Assembly (NCBI GenBank): GCA_900545405.1
Contig: UQYT01000037.1
Coordinates: 1 to 23,938 of the forward strand
Source: an uncultured Eubacteriales bacterium
GTDB taxonomy: Bacteria; Bacillota; Clostridia; Oscillospirales; Oscillospiraceae
Reading direction: 5' to 3'
DNA: 23,938 nt
Every line of letters begins with the position of its first letter. The first letter of the stretch is position 1. Position numbers and translations under genes: made by a program. Under the pieces are notes generated by a model, which searched no databases, was not told where the DNA came from, and saw nothing but the letters and a program-made list of their open reading frames with translations. Shown piece by piece: positions 16,585-23,415 of the stretch.

Positions 16585-16625
16585 GGGCAGACCTCCTCAG
16601 GCAGTTTTTTCGCGTTTCTGAGCCC

Positions 16626-16654
16626 ATCATAACACGCCGAAACGCCTCTTTCAA
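16626..16654 (-). promoter_or_regulatory. Promoter of the PatB-like gene
   Basis: Minus-strand TTGAAA (16654-16649) and TATGAT (16631-16626) are 17 bp apart. It diverges from the promoter at 16673-16700. Confidence 0.7.
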
Positions 16655-16672
16655 TTCTTTCCGCCTCCGGCG

Positions 16673-16700
16673 TTGACAGCTGGTAGTCCGGTGGTAAAAT
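16673..16700 (+). promoter_or_regulatory. Promoter of the Thr-Pro-rich protein gene
   Basis: TTGACA (16673-16678) and TAAAAT (16695-16700) are 16 bp apart. Transcription should begin about 16707, leaving a leader of roughly 16 bases, just enough for the GGAGAGG ribosome-binding site. This rules out the in-frame ATG at 16699 as the start. Confidence 0.75.
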
Positions 16701-16722
16701 GGCAGACAAAGGAGAGGTTGGA

Positions 16723-17298
16723 ATGAAAAAGAAATTTTACCGAAGATGGTGGTTCTGGCTCATAATCGTGCTGCTCGTAATCGGCGCCATAGGCAGCTCC
16801 AAAGACGACGCCCGGGAGCCCGCGGAGAGCCCCGCGTCCATCGTGAGCGCCGAGCCCGAATCCACGCCCACCCCGACGCCTACGCCTGAGCCTACGCCCA
16901 CGCCCACTCCGACGCCGACGCCTACCCCGACACCTGCCCCGACGCCCACGCCCGCGCAGACGGTCTCCGGCGGCGGAAACACCGGCTCCGGCCAGTCTCA
17001 GTCCGGCAGCGTTTCCGGCGGCGGCTCCTCTGATGCTTCCGGCAGTGTGTCCGGCGGGACTTCGTCCTCCGGCGGCGGCACGTCGTCGGGTTCGTCCTCG
17101 GGCACTTCGTCCGGCGGCTGGGATGACGGCGGCGGGTCCGACAGTGGCAGTACCGGCAGCGGCGTGATGGTCTGGATACCGAACTCCGGCTCCAAATATC
17201 ACAGCTACTCCGGCTGCAGCGGCATGGTCAACCCCACGCAGGTCACCATGGAGCAGGCCATAGCCTGGGGCTACGAGGCCTGCAAAAACTGCTGGTGA
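16723..17298 (+). CDS. Membrane-anchored Thr-Pro/Gly-Ser-rich protein with C-terminal Cys-His motif
   Basis: A 191-residue protein in four parts: a basic N-terminus with a hydrophobic anchor (residues 9-24), a (Thr-Pro)n stalk (about 46-78), a Gly/Ser-rich low-complexity stretch (82-148), and a compact C-terminal domain (150-191). That last part, with GSKYH, GC, then GYEACKNCW, has H160, C165, C187 and C190 as a possible metal site. It resembles the small Cys-rich tail found on various Firmicutes surface and nuclease proteins, similar to an Ada-type zinc motif. The protein is probably extracytoplasmic and tethered. Its role is unknown. GGAGAGG 5 nt upstream and the promoter position fix the start. 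Confidence 0.8.
   Translation: MKKKFYRRWWFWLIIVLLVIGAIGSSKDDAREPAESPASIVSAEPESTPTPTPTPEPTPTPTPTPTPTPTPAPTPTPAQTVSGGGNTGSGQSQSGSVSGGGSSDASGSVSGGTSSSGGGTSSGSSSGTSSGGWDDGGGSDSGSTGSGVMVWIPNSGSKYHSYSGCSGMVNPTQVTMEQAIAWGYEACKNCW
16861..16959 (+). repeat. Thr-Pro codon repeat tract
   Basis: Irregular tandem ACG/ACC/ACT-CCC/CCG/CCT codon pairs encode the (Thr-Pro)n stalk of the anchored protein. The units are six bases long, so slippage would change stalk length in frame. Confidence 0.8.
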
Positions 17299-17304
17299 CG
17301 CGGC

Positions 17305-17333
17305 TTGCCGCATCGGCGCGGCTGTGGTAAACT
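17305..17333 (+). promoter_or_regulatory. Candidate promoter of the alcohol dehydrogenase gene
   Basis: TTGCCG (17305-17310) and TAAACT (17328-17333) are 17 bp apart, ending 32 bases before the start codon. Confidence 0.5.
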
Positions 17334-17365
17334 TGCGCTGATAACTTCTGCAAGGGGGAAGCGCC

Positions 17366-18406
17366 ATGCTGGCCTATACATATGTCGAGCGCGGAAAGTT
17401 CGCGCTGCTCGAAAAGCCCAGGCCCGTGCTGCTCGACGGCCGGGACGCCATAGTCCGCGTCACGCTCGCGAGCATCTGCACCAGCGACCTGCACATAAAA
17501 CACGGCTCCGTGCCGCGCGCCGTGCCCGGCGTCACCGTGGGTCACGAGATGGTGGGCGTCGTGGAGGCCGTGGGGCCCGACGTGCGCAAGGTCCGGCCCG
17601 GCGACAGGGTCACCGTGAACGTGGAGACCTTCTGCGGCGAGTGCTTCTTCTGCAAGAACGGCTGGGTCAACAACTGCACCGACCCCAACGGCGGCTGGGC
17701 GCTAGGCTGCCGCATAGACGGCGGCCAGGCCGAATACGTCCGCGTCCCCTACGCCGACTGCGGGCTCGACCGCATCCCCGACGGCGTCAGCGACGTGCAG
17801 GCCCTGCTCGTGGGCGACCTGCTGGCCACCGGCTACTGGGCGGCGGACATCTCCGAGGTCAGGCCCGGGGACACGGCGCTCATCATCGGCGCGGGGCCGA
17901 CGGGGCTCTGCACGCTCGAGTGCCTGCTGCTCAAGGGCCCCGGCCGGGTCATAGTCTGCGAGGCGGACGCGGCGCGGCGGGACTTCGTGCGCCGGCACTG
18001 GCCCGAGGTGCTGGTGACCGGCCCGGAGGGGCTGCGGGACTTCGTGCTCGCCCACAGCGCCCACGGCGGGGCCGACGTGGTGCTCGAGGTCGCGGGCACG
18101 CCCGAGAGCTTCCGCATGGCCTGGGACTGCGCGCGGCCCAACGCCGTGGTCACCGTCGTGGCGCTCTACGACGGGCCGCAGGTCCTGCCCCTGCCGGACA
18201 TGTACGGCAAGAACCTCATCTTCAAGACCGGCGGCGTGGACGGCTGCCGCTGCCGCGAGACGCTCGAGCTCATCGCCGCGGGCAGGCTGGACACCACGCC
18301 GCTCATCACGCACACCTATCCCCTGCGCGACATCGCCGCGGCCTACGAGCTCTTTGAAAACCGCCGCGACGGCGTCATCAAGGTCGCGGTCGACTGCAGG
18401 GTCTGA
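17366..18406 (+). CDS. Zinc-dependent alcohol dehydrogenase (MDR superfamily)
   Basis: A 346-residue medium-chain dehydrogenase that oxidises an alcohol or polyol with NAD(P). The catalytic zinc is likely held by C38 (ICTSDLH) and H60-E61 (VGHEMVG). The structural zinc lobe has C90, C93, C96 and C104 (CGECFFCKNGWVNNC). The Rossmann loop is GAGPTG (175-180), with E199 at the end of the following strand suggesting NAD over NADP. The nearest relatives are the threonine/sorbitol/Zn-ADH group; the exact substrate is not evident. AGGGGGA lies 6 nt ahead of the ATG. The next gene begins 3 bases after its stop, so they are probably co-transcribed. Confidence 0.92.
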   Translation: MLAYTYVERGKFALLEKPRPVLLDGRDAIVRVTLASICTSDLHIKHGSVPRAVPGVTVGHEMVGVVEAVGPDVRKVRPGDRVTVNVETFCGECFFCKNGWVNNCTDPNGGWALGCRIDGGQAEYVRVPYADCGLDRIPDGVSDVQALLVGDLLATGYWAADISEVRPGDTALIIGAGPTGLCTLECLLLKGPGRVIVCEADAARRDFVRRHWPEVLVTGPEGLRDFVLAHSAHGGADVVLEVAGTPESFRMAWDCARPNAVVTVVALYDGPQVLPLPDMYGKNLIFKTGGVDGCRCRETLELIAAGRLDTTPLITHTYPLRDIAAAYELFENRRDGVIKVAVDCRV

Positions 18407-18409
18407 GCC

Positions 18410-19057
18410 ATGTTCGACCTCGACGTCTGGCTGGCGGACTATGTCCGCGTCATGCGCTCGGCCTTCGGCGGCCGGGTGCGCTTCATCGGCATACAGGGCA
18501 GCCGCGCCCGGGGCGAGGCGGCGGAGGGCAGCGACATAGACGTCGTGCTCATCCTCGACCGCCTGGACTTTGACGACCTGCGGCGCTGCCGCGAGGCGGC
18601 GGAGACCCTGCCGCACAGGGAGCTGCTCTGCGGCTTCGTCTCCGGCGCGGACGAGCTGCGCGGCTGGGACAAGGGCGAGCTCTTCGGCTTTTACCACGAC
18701 ACCCGCCCCGTCCTCGGGCGGCTGGAGGAGCTAATACCCGTCCCCGGCGCCGGGGACGCGCGGCGCGCTGTGCACTCCGGCGCCTGCGGCATCTACCACG
18801 CCTGCGCGCACAACTATCTGCACGAGCGCGACGCCGGGCTGCTCGCCGCCCTGCTCAAGACCTCGCGCTTCGTCCTGCGCGCACGCTGCTTTTGCGAGAC
18901 GGGGCGGTATTTTTCGAGCCTCGACGAGCTCGCGGAGCGGCTCACCGGCGCGGACCGGGCGGTGCTGGAGCTCTCGCGCGGCGGCGCGGACTTTGAGGCG
19001 GCCTCGCGGGTGCTGTATGACTGGGCCCGGGGGCTCATAGAGGAATACGCGATGTGA
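18410..19057 (+). CDS. Nucleotidyltransferase-domain protein with helical HEPN-like C-terminus
   Basis: The 215-residue protein has the minimal nucleotidyltransferase signature GSRARGEAAEGSDID (30-44) with a third acidic position downstream (VVLIL then D50), the Pol-beta-like fold of MNT and aminoglycoside nucleotidyltransferases. The remainder (about 110-215) is helical and HEPN-like, with a histidine-rich segment GIYHACAHNYLHE (127-139) but no clear RNase R-x4-6-H motif. It may nucleotidylate a protein, RNA or small molecule. Only 3 bases separate it from the dehydrogenase stop codon and no good ribosome-binding site is seen, so re-initiation is likely. It is not the usual two-gene MNT/HEPN toxin-antitoxin arrangement. 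Confidence 0.8.
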   Translation: MFDLDVWLADYVRVMRSAFGGRVRFIGIQGSRARGEAAEGSDIDVVLILDRLDFDDLRRCREAAETLPHRELLCGFVSGADELRGWDKGELFGFYHDTRPVLGRLEELIPVPGAGDARRAVHSGACGIYHACAHNYLHERDAGLLAALLKTSRFVLRARCFCETGRYFSSLDELAERLTGADRAVLELSRGGADFEAASRVLYDWARGLIEEYAM

Positions 19058-19061
19058 CGAA

Positions 19062-19095
19062 CGAGCCGGGGGCGCGCGCCTCCGGCTCGGTTTTT
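19062..19095 (+). terminator. Terminator after the nucleotidyltransferase gene
   Basis: CGAGCCGG (19062-19069) pairs with CCGGCTCG (19082-19089), extended inward by a G·T pair and GGC/GCC, and is followed by GTTTTT. It lies immediately after the stop codon. Confidence 0.85.
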
Positions 19096-19099
19096 GCTC

Positions 19100-19663
19100 T
19101 TATTTGTCCGGCAGCCGCGCCATGAGGGCGTGGCCGTGCTCGCGCAGCCAGGCGCGGCGGGCCTGATAGTCCGGCAGCATGACTGCCACCTCGGCCCAGA
19201 AGCGCCCGGAGTGGTCCATGTGCCGCCGGTGGCAGAGCTCGTGGACGACTACGTAGTCGAGCACTTCCGGCGGGCAGAGCAGCAGCAGGCAGTTGAAGCT
19301 GAGGTCCCCCCTCGCCGAGCAGCTGCCCCAGCGCGTGCGCTGAAAGCGATAGCTGATGCGCCCAAAGCTCACGCCGAGCCGCCCGGCGAAGAATTCGACG
19401 CGCGCGGGGATGGTCTCTTTTGCGCGGCGGCGGAGCTCCTGCTGCTCCGCGTCCGTGAGCTTCGGCATGTCCGCGGCCGCGGCGAGGCGGCGGCGCGCCC
19501 GGGCGAGGTGCTCCTCTATCCAGCCCGCGCGCTCGGAGAGGAAGCGCGCTATCTCGCGCTGCGGCAGTCTCAGCGGCGCGCGCACTATGACGCGCAGGTC
19601 GCGGCTTATCTCCACGGACAGCGTCCGCCGCCTGCTGCGTATTATCTCGGGCGTATAGTCCAA
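19100..19663 (-). CDS. YgjP-like (DUF45) zinc metallopeptidase-family protein
   Basis: A 187-residue protein of the YgjP/M48-like family. It shows the family marks TRWGSCS (110-116) and the zinc motif HELCHRRHMDHSGRFW (141-156), in which H141, H145 and H151 would bind zinc and E142 act as the catalytic base. Physiological substrates are not known for most members; some sit in restriction systems, but none is visible here. The start is TTG, supported by GGGGAGG 4 nt upstream and by the absence of any in-frame ATG ahead. It has its own promoter and is separated from the preceding gene by a terminator. Confidence 0.9.
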   Translation of the reverse strand: MDYTPEIIRSRRRTLSVEISRDLRVIVRAPLRLPQREIARFLSERAGWIEEHLARARRRLAAAADMPKLTDAEQQELRRRAKETIPARVEFFAGRLGVSFGRISYRFQRTRWGSCSARGDLSFNCLLLLCPPEVLDYVVVHELCHRRHMDHSGRFWAEVAVMLPDYQARRAWLREHGHALMARLPDK

Positions 19664-19686
19664 GCCGCCTCCCCCCTTCCGCGGCC

Positions 19687-19715
19687 ATGATAAGCCCCCG
19701 CTCAGCGCCTGTCAA
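19687..19715 (-). promoter_or_regulatory. Promoter of the YgjP-like gene
   Basis: Minus-strand TTGACA (19715-19710) and TATCAT (19692-19687) are 17 bp apart. The -35 box directly follows the upstream terminator hairpin. The predicted leader is only about 17 bases. Confidence 0.75.
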
Positions 19716-19718
19716 GTC

Positions 19719-19748
19719 AAAAGCCCCGCCCGGATGGGCGAGGCTTTT
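19719..19748 (-). terminator. Terminator of the 19750-22120 gene train
   Basis: A 13-bp stem with one mismatch (19719-19731 with 19736-19748) and a 4-nt loop begins directly after the last stop codon. T runs are present on both strands. Confidence 0.8.
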
Positions 19749-19749
19749 T

Positions 19750-20133
19750 TCACTCTTTACCGGCCTGGTCGCGCTTGCGGAGGCGCTCGGCGCGGGCGAG
19801 GTTGTAGTTCATGGAGTAGTTGCGCAGGCACTCGTGGAGCATCAGCTCGGCCACGGCGGCGGCGCGCGCGGCGCCGGGGTCGTCCGCCGGGAGGGCCTTT
19901 TCTATGTCCGCGGCCCGGATGAGGCTCGCGGCCATGATGGCCTTGTCCTTCGCCAGAGCCGTCATCTCCGTCATCGCCTCGGCTATGTCCGCGGGCAGCT
20001 CCGGGTCCAGCGTGAAGCCCAGCTCGGTTATGATGTCCCGCCGGACGCCTATGCCCAGCCTTATGAACTCGTGCCCCGCCTCGTCGCGCATCACGCTCTC
20101 CGCGGCCGGGGCTTGCGGATACTCAGCCGCCAT
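19750..20133 (-). CDS. IscU/NifU-N-like protein lacking the cluster-binding cysteines
   Basis: A 127-residue protein. By eye its order of segments follows the IscU/SufU/NifU N-terminal scaffold: a basic beta strand (FIRLGIGVRRDIITELGFTL, 23-42), then AMTEMTALAKDKAIMAASL, then ADIEKAL and a final helix (AAAVAELMLHECLRNY). In true scaffolds these correspond to the strand before the YGC loop, to VTEWVKGKTLDEAL, and to the C-terminal helix. All three cluster ligands are missing: PACGD is replaced by EAGHE, the GC loop by LDPELP, and the third cysteine by alanine. C102 is the only cysteine. AGGAGG precedes the ATG, and the gene overlaps the Crp-like gene by 11 bases. The fold is an inference to test. 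Confidence 0.6.
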   Translation of the reverse strand: MAAEYPQAPAAESVMRDEAGHEFIRLGIGVRRDIITELGFTLDPELPADIAEAMTEMTALAKDKAIMAASLIRAADIEKALPADDPGAARAAAVAELMLHECLRNYSMNYNLARAERLRKRDQAGKE

Positions 20134-20860
20134 CTTTCGCTCCTCCTTGCTTCGGCTCCTGACACCGCTGCCTGTACTCTATCAGGCCGTCCATGTCCAG
20201 TATGCCTATGTATCTGCCCTGCAGGTCGATGAGCCCCAGGCCCTCCAGGTGGTGGAGCTCCTTGAGGCAGGTTATGCGGTTCATGAACAGCATGTCGGCC
20301 AGCTGGTTCTGCGTGACCTTCTCGTTGAGATATATCACGCCGCCCTGCACGTGGCTCCTGCGCGAGGCCATGACTATCAGCCAGTCGCTGACCAGCCAGC
20401 CGACGTTGTGGTTGGTGCTCTTGCGCAGGAGGTCCTGGCAGACCATGAGGTCGCGCGTGGACTGCGTCAGCACGGCGCGGGTGAAGTTGGCGTCGTTTTG
20501 CAGCAGCTTGCGCACCTTCTCCATGCTTATCGAGTACAGCGTGCTGGGCTCCCGCGCCTCGTAGCAAAAGGCGCAGGGCCGGTCGAAAACGGCGTAGCTG
20601 CACAGCAGCAGGTTGTTGCTGTTGTAAGCGTCGAATATCCGCCGGCGGCCCTTGACCGTCTCGTAGGCGATGACGTAGCCCTTTTCAAGGTAGTAGCAGG
20701 CGTCCACGTCCTCGCCCTGGGCGATGATTATCTCGCCCTTTTCAAACTCCAGCTGATATTTCTTCTTGCACAGCTTTCTGCACAGATAGCTCGCGTCGAG
20801 CTCCTTGTCCCTGCCGTCGAAGTAGCTGTCATTTCCCGAATACGTGCTTTTGGGCTCCAT
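20123..20860 (-). CDS. Crp/Fnr-family transcriptional regulator, cysteine-rich
   Basis: A 245-residue regulator with an N-terminal cyclic-nucleotide-binding-type beta barrel (about 28-120: FEKGEIIIAQGE, CYYLEKGYVIAYE) and a C-terminal winged helix-turn-helix (about 165-220, with VTQNQLADMLFMNRITCLKELHHLE). It has nine cysteines: 27, 31, 55, 87, 96, 99, 141, 198 and 233. C27-x3-C31 and C96-x2-C99 suggest redox or Fe-S sensing, though not in the canonical FNR spacing. The frame opens further upstream, but MEPKSTYSGN at 20860 follows the previous stop by 2 bases and is the natural start; upstream codons overlap the preceding gene. Targets are unknown; its own cluster or the transporter upstream are candidates. 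Confidence 0.85.
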   Translation of the reverse strand: MEPKSTYSGNDSYFDGRDKELDASYLCRKLCKKKYQLEFEKGEIIIAQGEDVDACYYLEKGYVIAYETVKGRRRIFDAYNSNNLLLCSYAVFDRPCAFCYEAREPSTLYSISMEKVRKLLQNDANFTRAVLTQSTRDLMVCQDLLRKSTNHNVGWLVSDWLIVMASRRSHVQGGVIYLNEKVTQNQLADMLFMNRITCLKELHHLEGLGLIDLQGRYIGILDMDGLIEYRQRCQEPKQGGAKDGG

Positions 20861-20862
20861 AG

Positions 20863-21459
20863 TCACACACCGCCAAGCCCCGTTCTGCGCCGTTTGCCGC
20901 GGAGCTTCATCAGGGGGTCGAATTTCTTGTGGTGGGCCCAGTCGAGCACGGTCTCGGCCCACTCGCGCAGCCGCGCCGCGGCCTCCGCCTCGGAGAGCTC
21001 TTCCAGGTCCAGGATCAGCGTGCCCTCGTCCGCCTCCAGGGCGGCGAGCATGCGGTCATACGCCTCGGCGTCCCCGGCGAGCTCGCGGGGGGCTATCGTG
21101 CCCACGAGGGGCAGGTCCTCGCCCAGCAGCTGACCGAGCTGCCCGGCGCAGTCCGCGTCGGCCAGCTCCGGCCCCAGCACGGGGTCCAGCCAGCCCATGT
21201 CCTTTTCGCGTATCTCGGCGAGCACGCGCCCAAAGCGCGCCGCGCTGTCCGTGTCCGCCGCGCCCGCCACGTCGAAGGGCAGCACGGCCGTGGCCGCCTG
21301 GCAGGGCTCCACGAGCCCCTTCACCCGGCTGCCGTCCGCGCGCTCGAGCTCCACGAGCGCCCAGCCGCCGGAGATGACGCGCAGGTCCGAAAGAGCGCGG
21401 ATGAGCAGAGCGGTCGCGCCGCTCTGCTCCTTTCCCTTTAAAAATGCGCGAAATTCCAT
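20863..21459 (-). CDS. Uncharacterised protein resembling THEP1-type NTPase without the P-loop lysine
   Basis: A 198-residue soluble protein. I do not recognise a family with certainty. Its layout recalls THEP1/nucleoside-triphosphatases. GKEQSGATALLIRALSDL (9-26) sits where a GxxGSGKTT loop would be but has Ala for the catalytic Lys. SGGWALVELERADGSRVKG follows, like the GF-TEE strand, and then a DPVLGPEL segment where DEIGPMEL is expected. LPLVGTIAPREL (116-127) is very like the VLGTI strand. If so it is a catalytically dead relative. GGGAGG precedes the ATG, one base after the upstream stop, and the regulator gene follows after two bases. Confidence 0.55.
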   Translation of the reverse strand: MEFRAFLKGKEQSGATALLIRALSDLRVISGGWALVELERADGSRVKGLVEPCQAATAVLPFDVAGAADTDSAARFGRVLAEIREKDMGWLDPVLGPELADADCAGQLGQLLGEDLPLVGTIAPRELAGDAEAYDRMLAALEADEGTLILDLEELSEAEAAARLREWAETVLDWAHHKKFDPLMKLRGKRRRTGLGGV

Positions 21460-21460
21460 A

Positions 21461-22120
21461 TCAGCCTCCCGAGATAGGCGCGCTGTGGAAGTTTTCCTTC
21501 ATCCACTGCAGGTGCTTGACGTTCTCGTGCACCCGCTCGCACTCGTCGCTGCAGGTCTCGACCGCGGGGTCGGCGTTGTAGAACACCTTGCCGCAGACCG
21601 GGCAGGGCTTTATCGTCTTTTCCGCGAGCATCTTCTTGCAGGCGGACTCCAGCATGGTCTGCAGCGTCAGCGCGGCGAAGGGCTCCTCCACCATGCGGCC
21701 GTTGCGCGTGACCTGGGCGCGGTTGTAGAGCACGGCCAGCCAGTCGAGCCAGGCGCTGATGTTGGCGGCCTTCTCGCTGTACTCGCGGGAGAACACGCCG
21801 GCGTAGTTGTCCCCGGTGCGCCCCGTCGCGGCGAAGACGGCCTCGCTCATGTCCGCGCGCACGTCGGGCAGCGTGAGGTAGTTGTCCTCCTCCAGCGCGA
21901 GGCCCAGCAGCCCGAAGCGGCGGGCGAACTTCATGTTGCGGCCCATGACGTCGTGGTCGTCTAGGACGATGTTCATGAGCTCCGCCACGTTCCGCCCGAG
22001 CTTCACGGCCACGTCGTAGCACATGGGCACGGCGTTGGCGGCGGGCTTTATGCAGTCCATGCCGCGCTCGTCCTTCACTATATCATAGTCGCTGTATTTT
22101 ATCCAATAGGTTGAATCCAT
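21461..22120 (-). CDS. Uncharacterised protein with C-terminal zinc-ribbon-like motif
   Basis: A 219-residue soluble protein of unknown function. The first 160 residues are mainly helical with no motif I recognise. The C-terminus holds CPVCGKVF (173-180) and CSDEC (190-194), a CxxC...CxxxC treble-clef-like zinc site of the kind found at the end of many CGNR-type proteins, then a charged helix. GGAGG lies 7 nt ahead of the ATG at 22120, so the open frame further upstream, which runs into the transporter gene, is not used. It begins 13 bases after the MFS stop codon and opens a set of four tightly packed genes ending with the IscU-like protein. Confidence 0.72.
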   Translation of the reverse strand: MDSTYWIKYSDYDIVKDERGMDCIKPAANAVPMCYDVAVKLGRNVAELMNIVLDDHDVMGRNMKFARRFGLLGLALEEDNYLTLPDVRADMSEAVFAATGRTGDNYAGVFSREYSEKAANISAWLDWLAVLYNRAQVTRNGRMVEEPFAALTLQTMLESACKKMLAEKTIKPCPVCGKVFYNADPAVETCSDECERVHENVKHLQWMKENFHSAPISGG

Positions 22121-22133
22121 TGAGAACCTCCAG

Positions 22134-23345
22134 TCACTTCCTGGACTGAGCCAGCTTTCCTTTCTCGCCCAGCTCGGGGATGAGCAGGCCCACGATGCCG
22201 CAGAGCACCAGGAACACATAGGCGGTGATAAAGACCACCGTGTAGTTGTTGCCGGCGGCGCTGGCGATTATGGTTGGCAGGGCGAAGGACATGATGCCGA
22301 GGGCGGTCTGGTTCATGCCCGCGGCGGTGCCGATGCTGTCGGGCTCAAAGTCGCCGGTGAGGGGCAGCAGCGGTATGCGCGTGAAGCTCACGCCCACGGA
22401 GCCGGAGCAGATCACGCCGCCTATGGCCATGAGCACATAGGTCCAGGCGCCGATCGGGAGCAGGTAGCCCAGCAGGTAGAAGGCGCCGCCCACGATGCAG
22501 ATGAAGGCGTAGGGGATGTTTATCTTCCCGAGCTTGCCTATGACCGCGCCGGAGATTATGCCGCCGAGGATGAGGCAGAAGTTGAGCACCGTGCCTATCG
22601 TGCTGGCCATCTCTATGGACGCGCCGCGCGCGGTGAAGGCCTGCGTTATGTACGTGTTGATGAGCAGCGAGGCGCCGACGGCGAAGCCGGTGCAGAACAT
22701 TACCTTCCAGAGGTTCTTGCTCTTGAGCACCTTGGCGAAGCCGCCCTTGTTCGCCGCGGGGGCCGCGCCCTCGGGCATCGGAGCCGCCTCGGGCTCCTTG
22801 ACGACGAGCACCCAGCCGACGAGCAGCACCGCGCCGAGTATGGCCACGCCGGTGAAGGCGGCCTCGAGGCTCGGATAGGCGTTGCCGGTGGCGAAGGCGA
22901 GGGTCGTGCCGAGTCCGCCCGCCGCGCCGAAGAAGCCCATGGCCAGCGGCATCTCCTCAGGCCGGAACACTATGCCGACCATCTTGGGCCCGACTATGGT
23001 TATCGGCAGCAGGAAGGTGCCGATGAGCACCGTCGCGAGCAGGAGCTCGATATAGGTGTGGGCAAAGATGCGCCAGACCATGCAGGCCACGGTCAGCGCC
23101 AGGGTCAGGGCGGTGAAGAGCTTCACGCCCTTCCTGTCCAGCACGCGGCCCACGATTATGCTCAAAAACGCGCCGGGCAGGCAGCCTATGGTCGAGATCG
23201 CGGCCAGCTCGCCCTCGTCGATGTTGAATTTGGAGAGCGTATCCAGCGCGCGGACAGCGAAGATCATGTTGGAATAGTAGAGTATGGCCGTGCCGAGCAT
23301 CAGTATCGCCAGCACCGTCCACTTGTATGCACTGCTGCGTTTCAT
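22134..23345 (-). CDS. Major facilitator superfamily transporter
   Basis: A 403-residue membrane protein with twelve predicted helices in two halves, joined by a soluble loop (about 182-205, PEAAPMPEGAAPAANKGG). The MFS loop 2-3 motif is present as GRVLDRKGVK (66-75). The general character is that of the NarK/CynX/oxalate-formate type branch. The substrate is unknown; a purine, nicotinate or organic anion would fit the molybdopterin-dehydrogenase-type gene upstream, but that is inference. The ribosome-binding site is weak (GGGGTAG), and the leader contains a perfect 13-bp hairpin. Confidence 0.88.
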   Translation of the reverse strand: MKRSSAYKWTVLAILMLGTAILYYSNMIFAVRALDTLSKFNIDEGELAAISTIGCLPGAFLSIIVGRVLDRKGVKLFTALTLALTVACMVWRIFAHTYIELLLATVLIGTFLLPITIVGPKMVGIVFRPEEMPLAMGFFGAAGGLGTTLAFATGNAYPSLEAAFTGVAILGAVLLVGWVLVVKEPEAAPMPEGAAPAANKGGFAKVLKSKNLWKVMFCTGFAVGASLLINTYITQAFTARGASIEMASTIGTVLNFCLILGGIISGAVIGKLGKINIPYAFICIVGGAFYLLGYLLPIGAWTYVLMAIGGVICSGSVGVSFTRIPLLPLTGDFEPDSIGTAAGMNQTALGIMSFALPTIIASAAGNNYTVVFITAYVFLVLCGIVGLLIPELGEKGKLAQSRK

Positions 23346-23371
23346 AAGATATCTACCCCATTTTCAGCTGT

Positions 23372-23403
23372 GAGCAGGCGGCAGAACCTTGCCGCCTGCT
23401 CAG
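23372..23403 (-). promoter_or_regulatory. Intercistronic hairpin ahead of the MFS gene
   Basis: TGAGCAGGCGGCA (23372-23384) and TGCCGCCTGCTCA (23391-23403) form a perfect 13-bp stem with a 6-nt loop. No T tract follows on the minus strand, so it is more likely an RNA-processing or mRNA-stability element, or a weak attenuator, than a full terminator. Confidence 0.55.
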
Positions 23404-23415
23404 AATGTGGTTTAT

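Noticed and set aside
16699..16722. Upstream ATG for the Thr-Pro-rich protein
   Set aside because: It overlaps the -10 box, so it would not be in the mRNA; the ATG at 16723 has a proper ribosome-binding site.
16861..16959. Tandem repeats considered as a CRISPR array
   Set aside because: The units are six bases, without spacers, and encode an in-frame Thr-Pro stalk.
20861..20962. A longer N-terminus for the Crp/Fnr regulator starting at a GTG
   Set aside because: The extra codons lie wholly within the preceding gene, read as basic low-complexity sequence, and lack a ribosome-binding site; the ATG at 20860 fits operon spacing.
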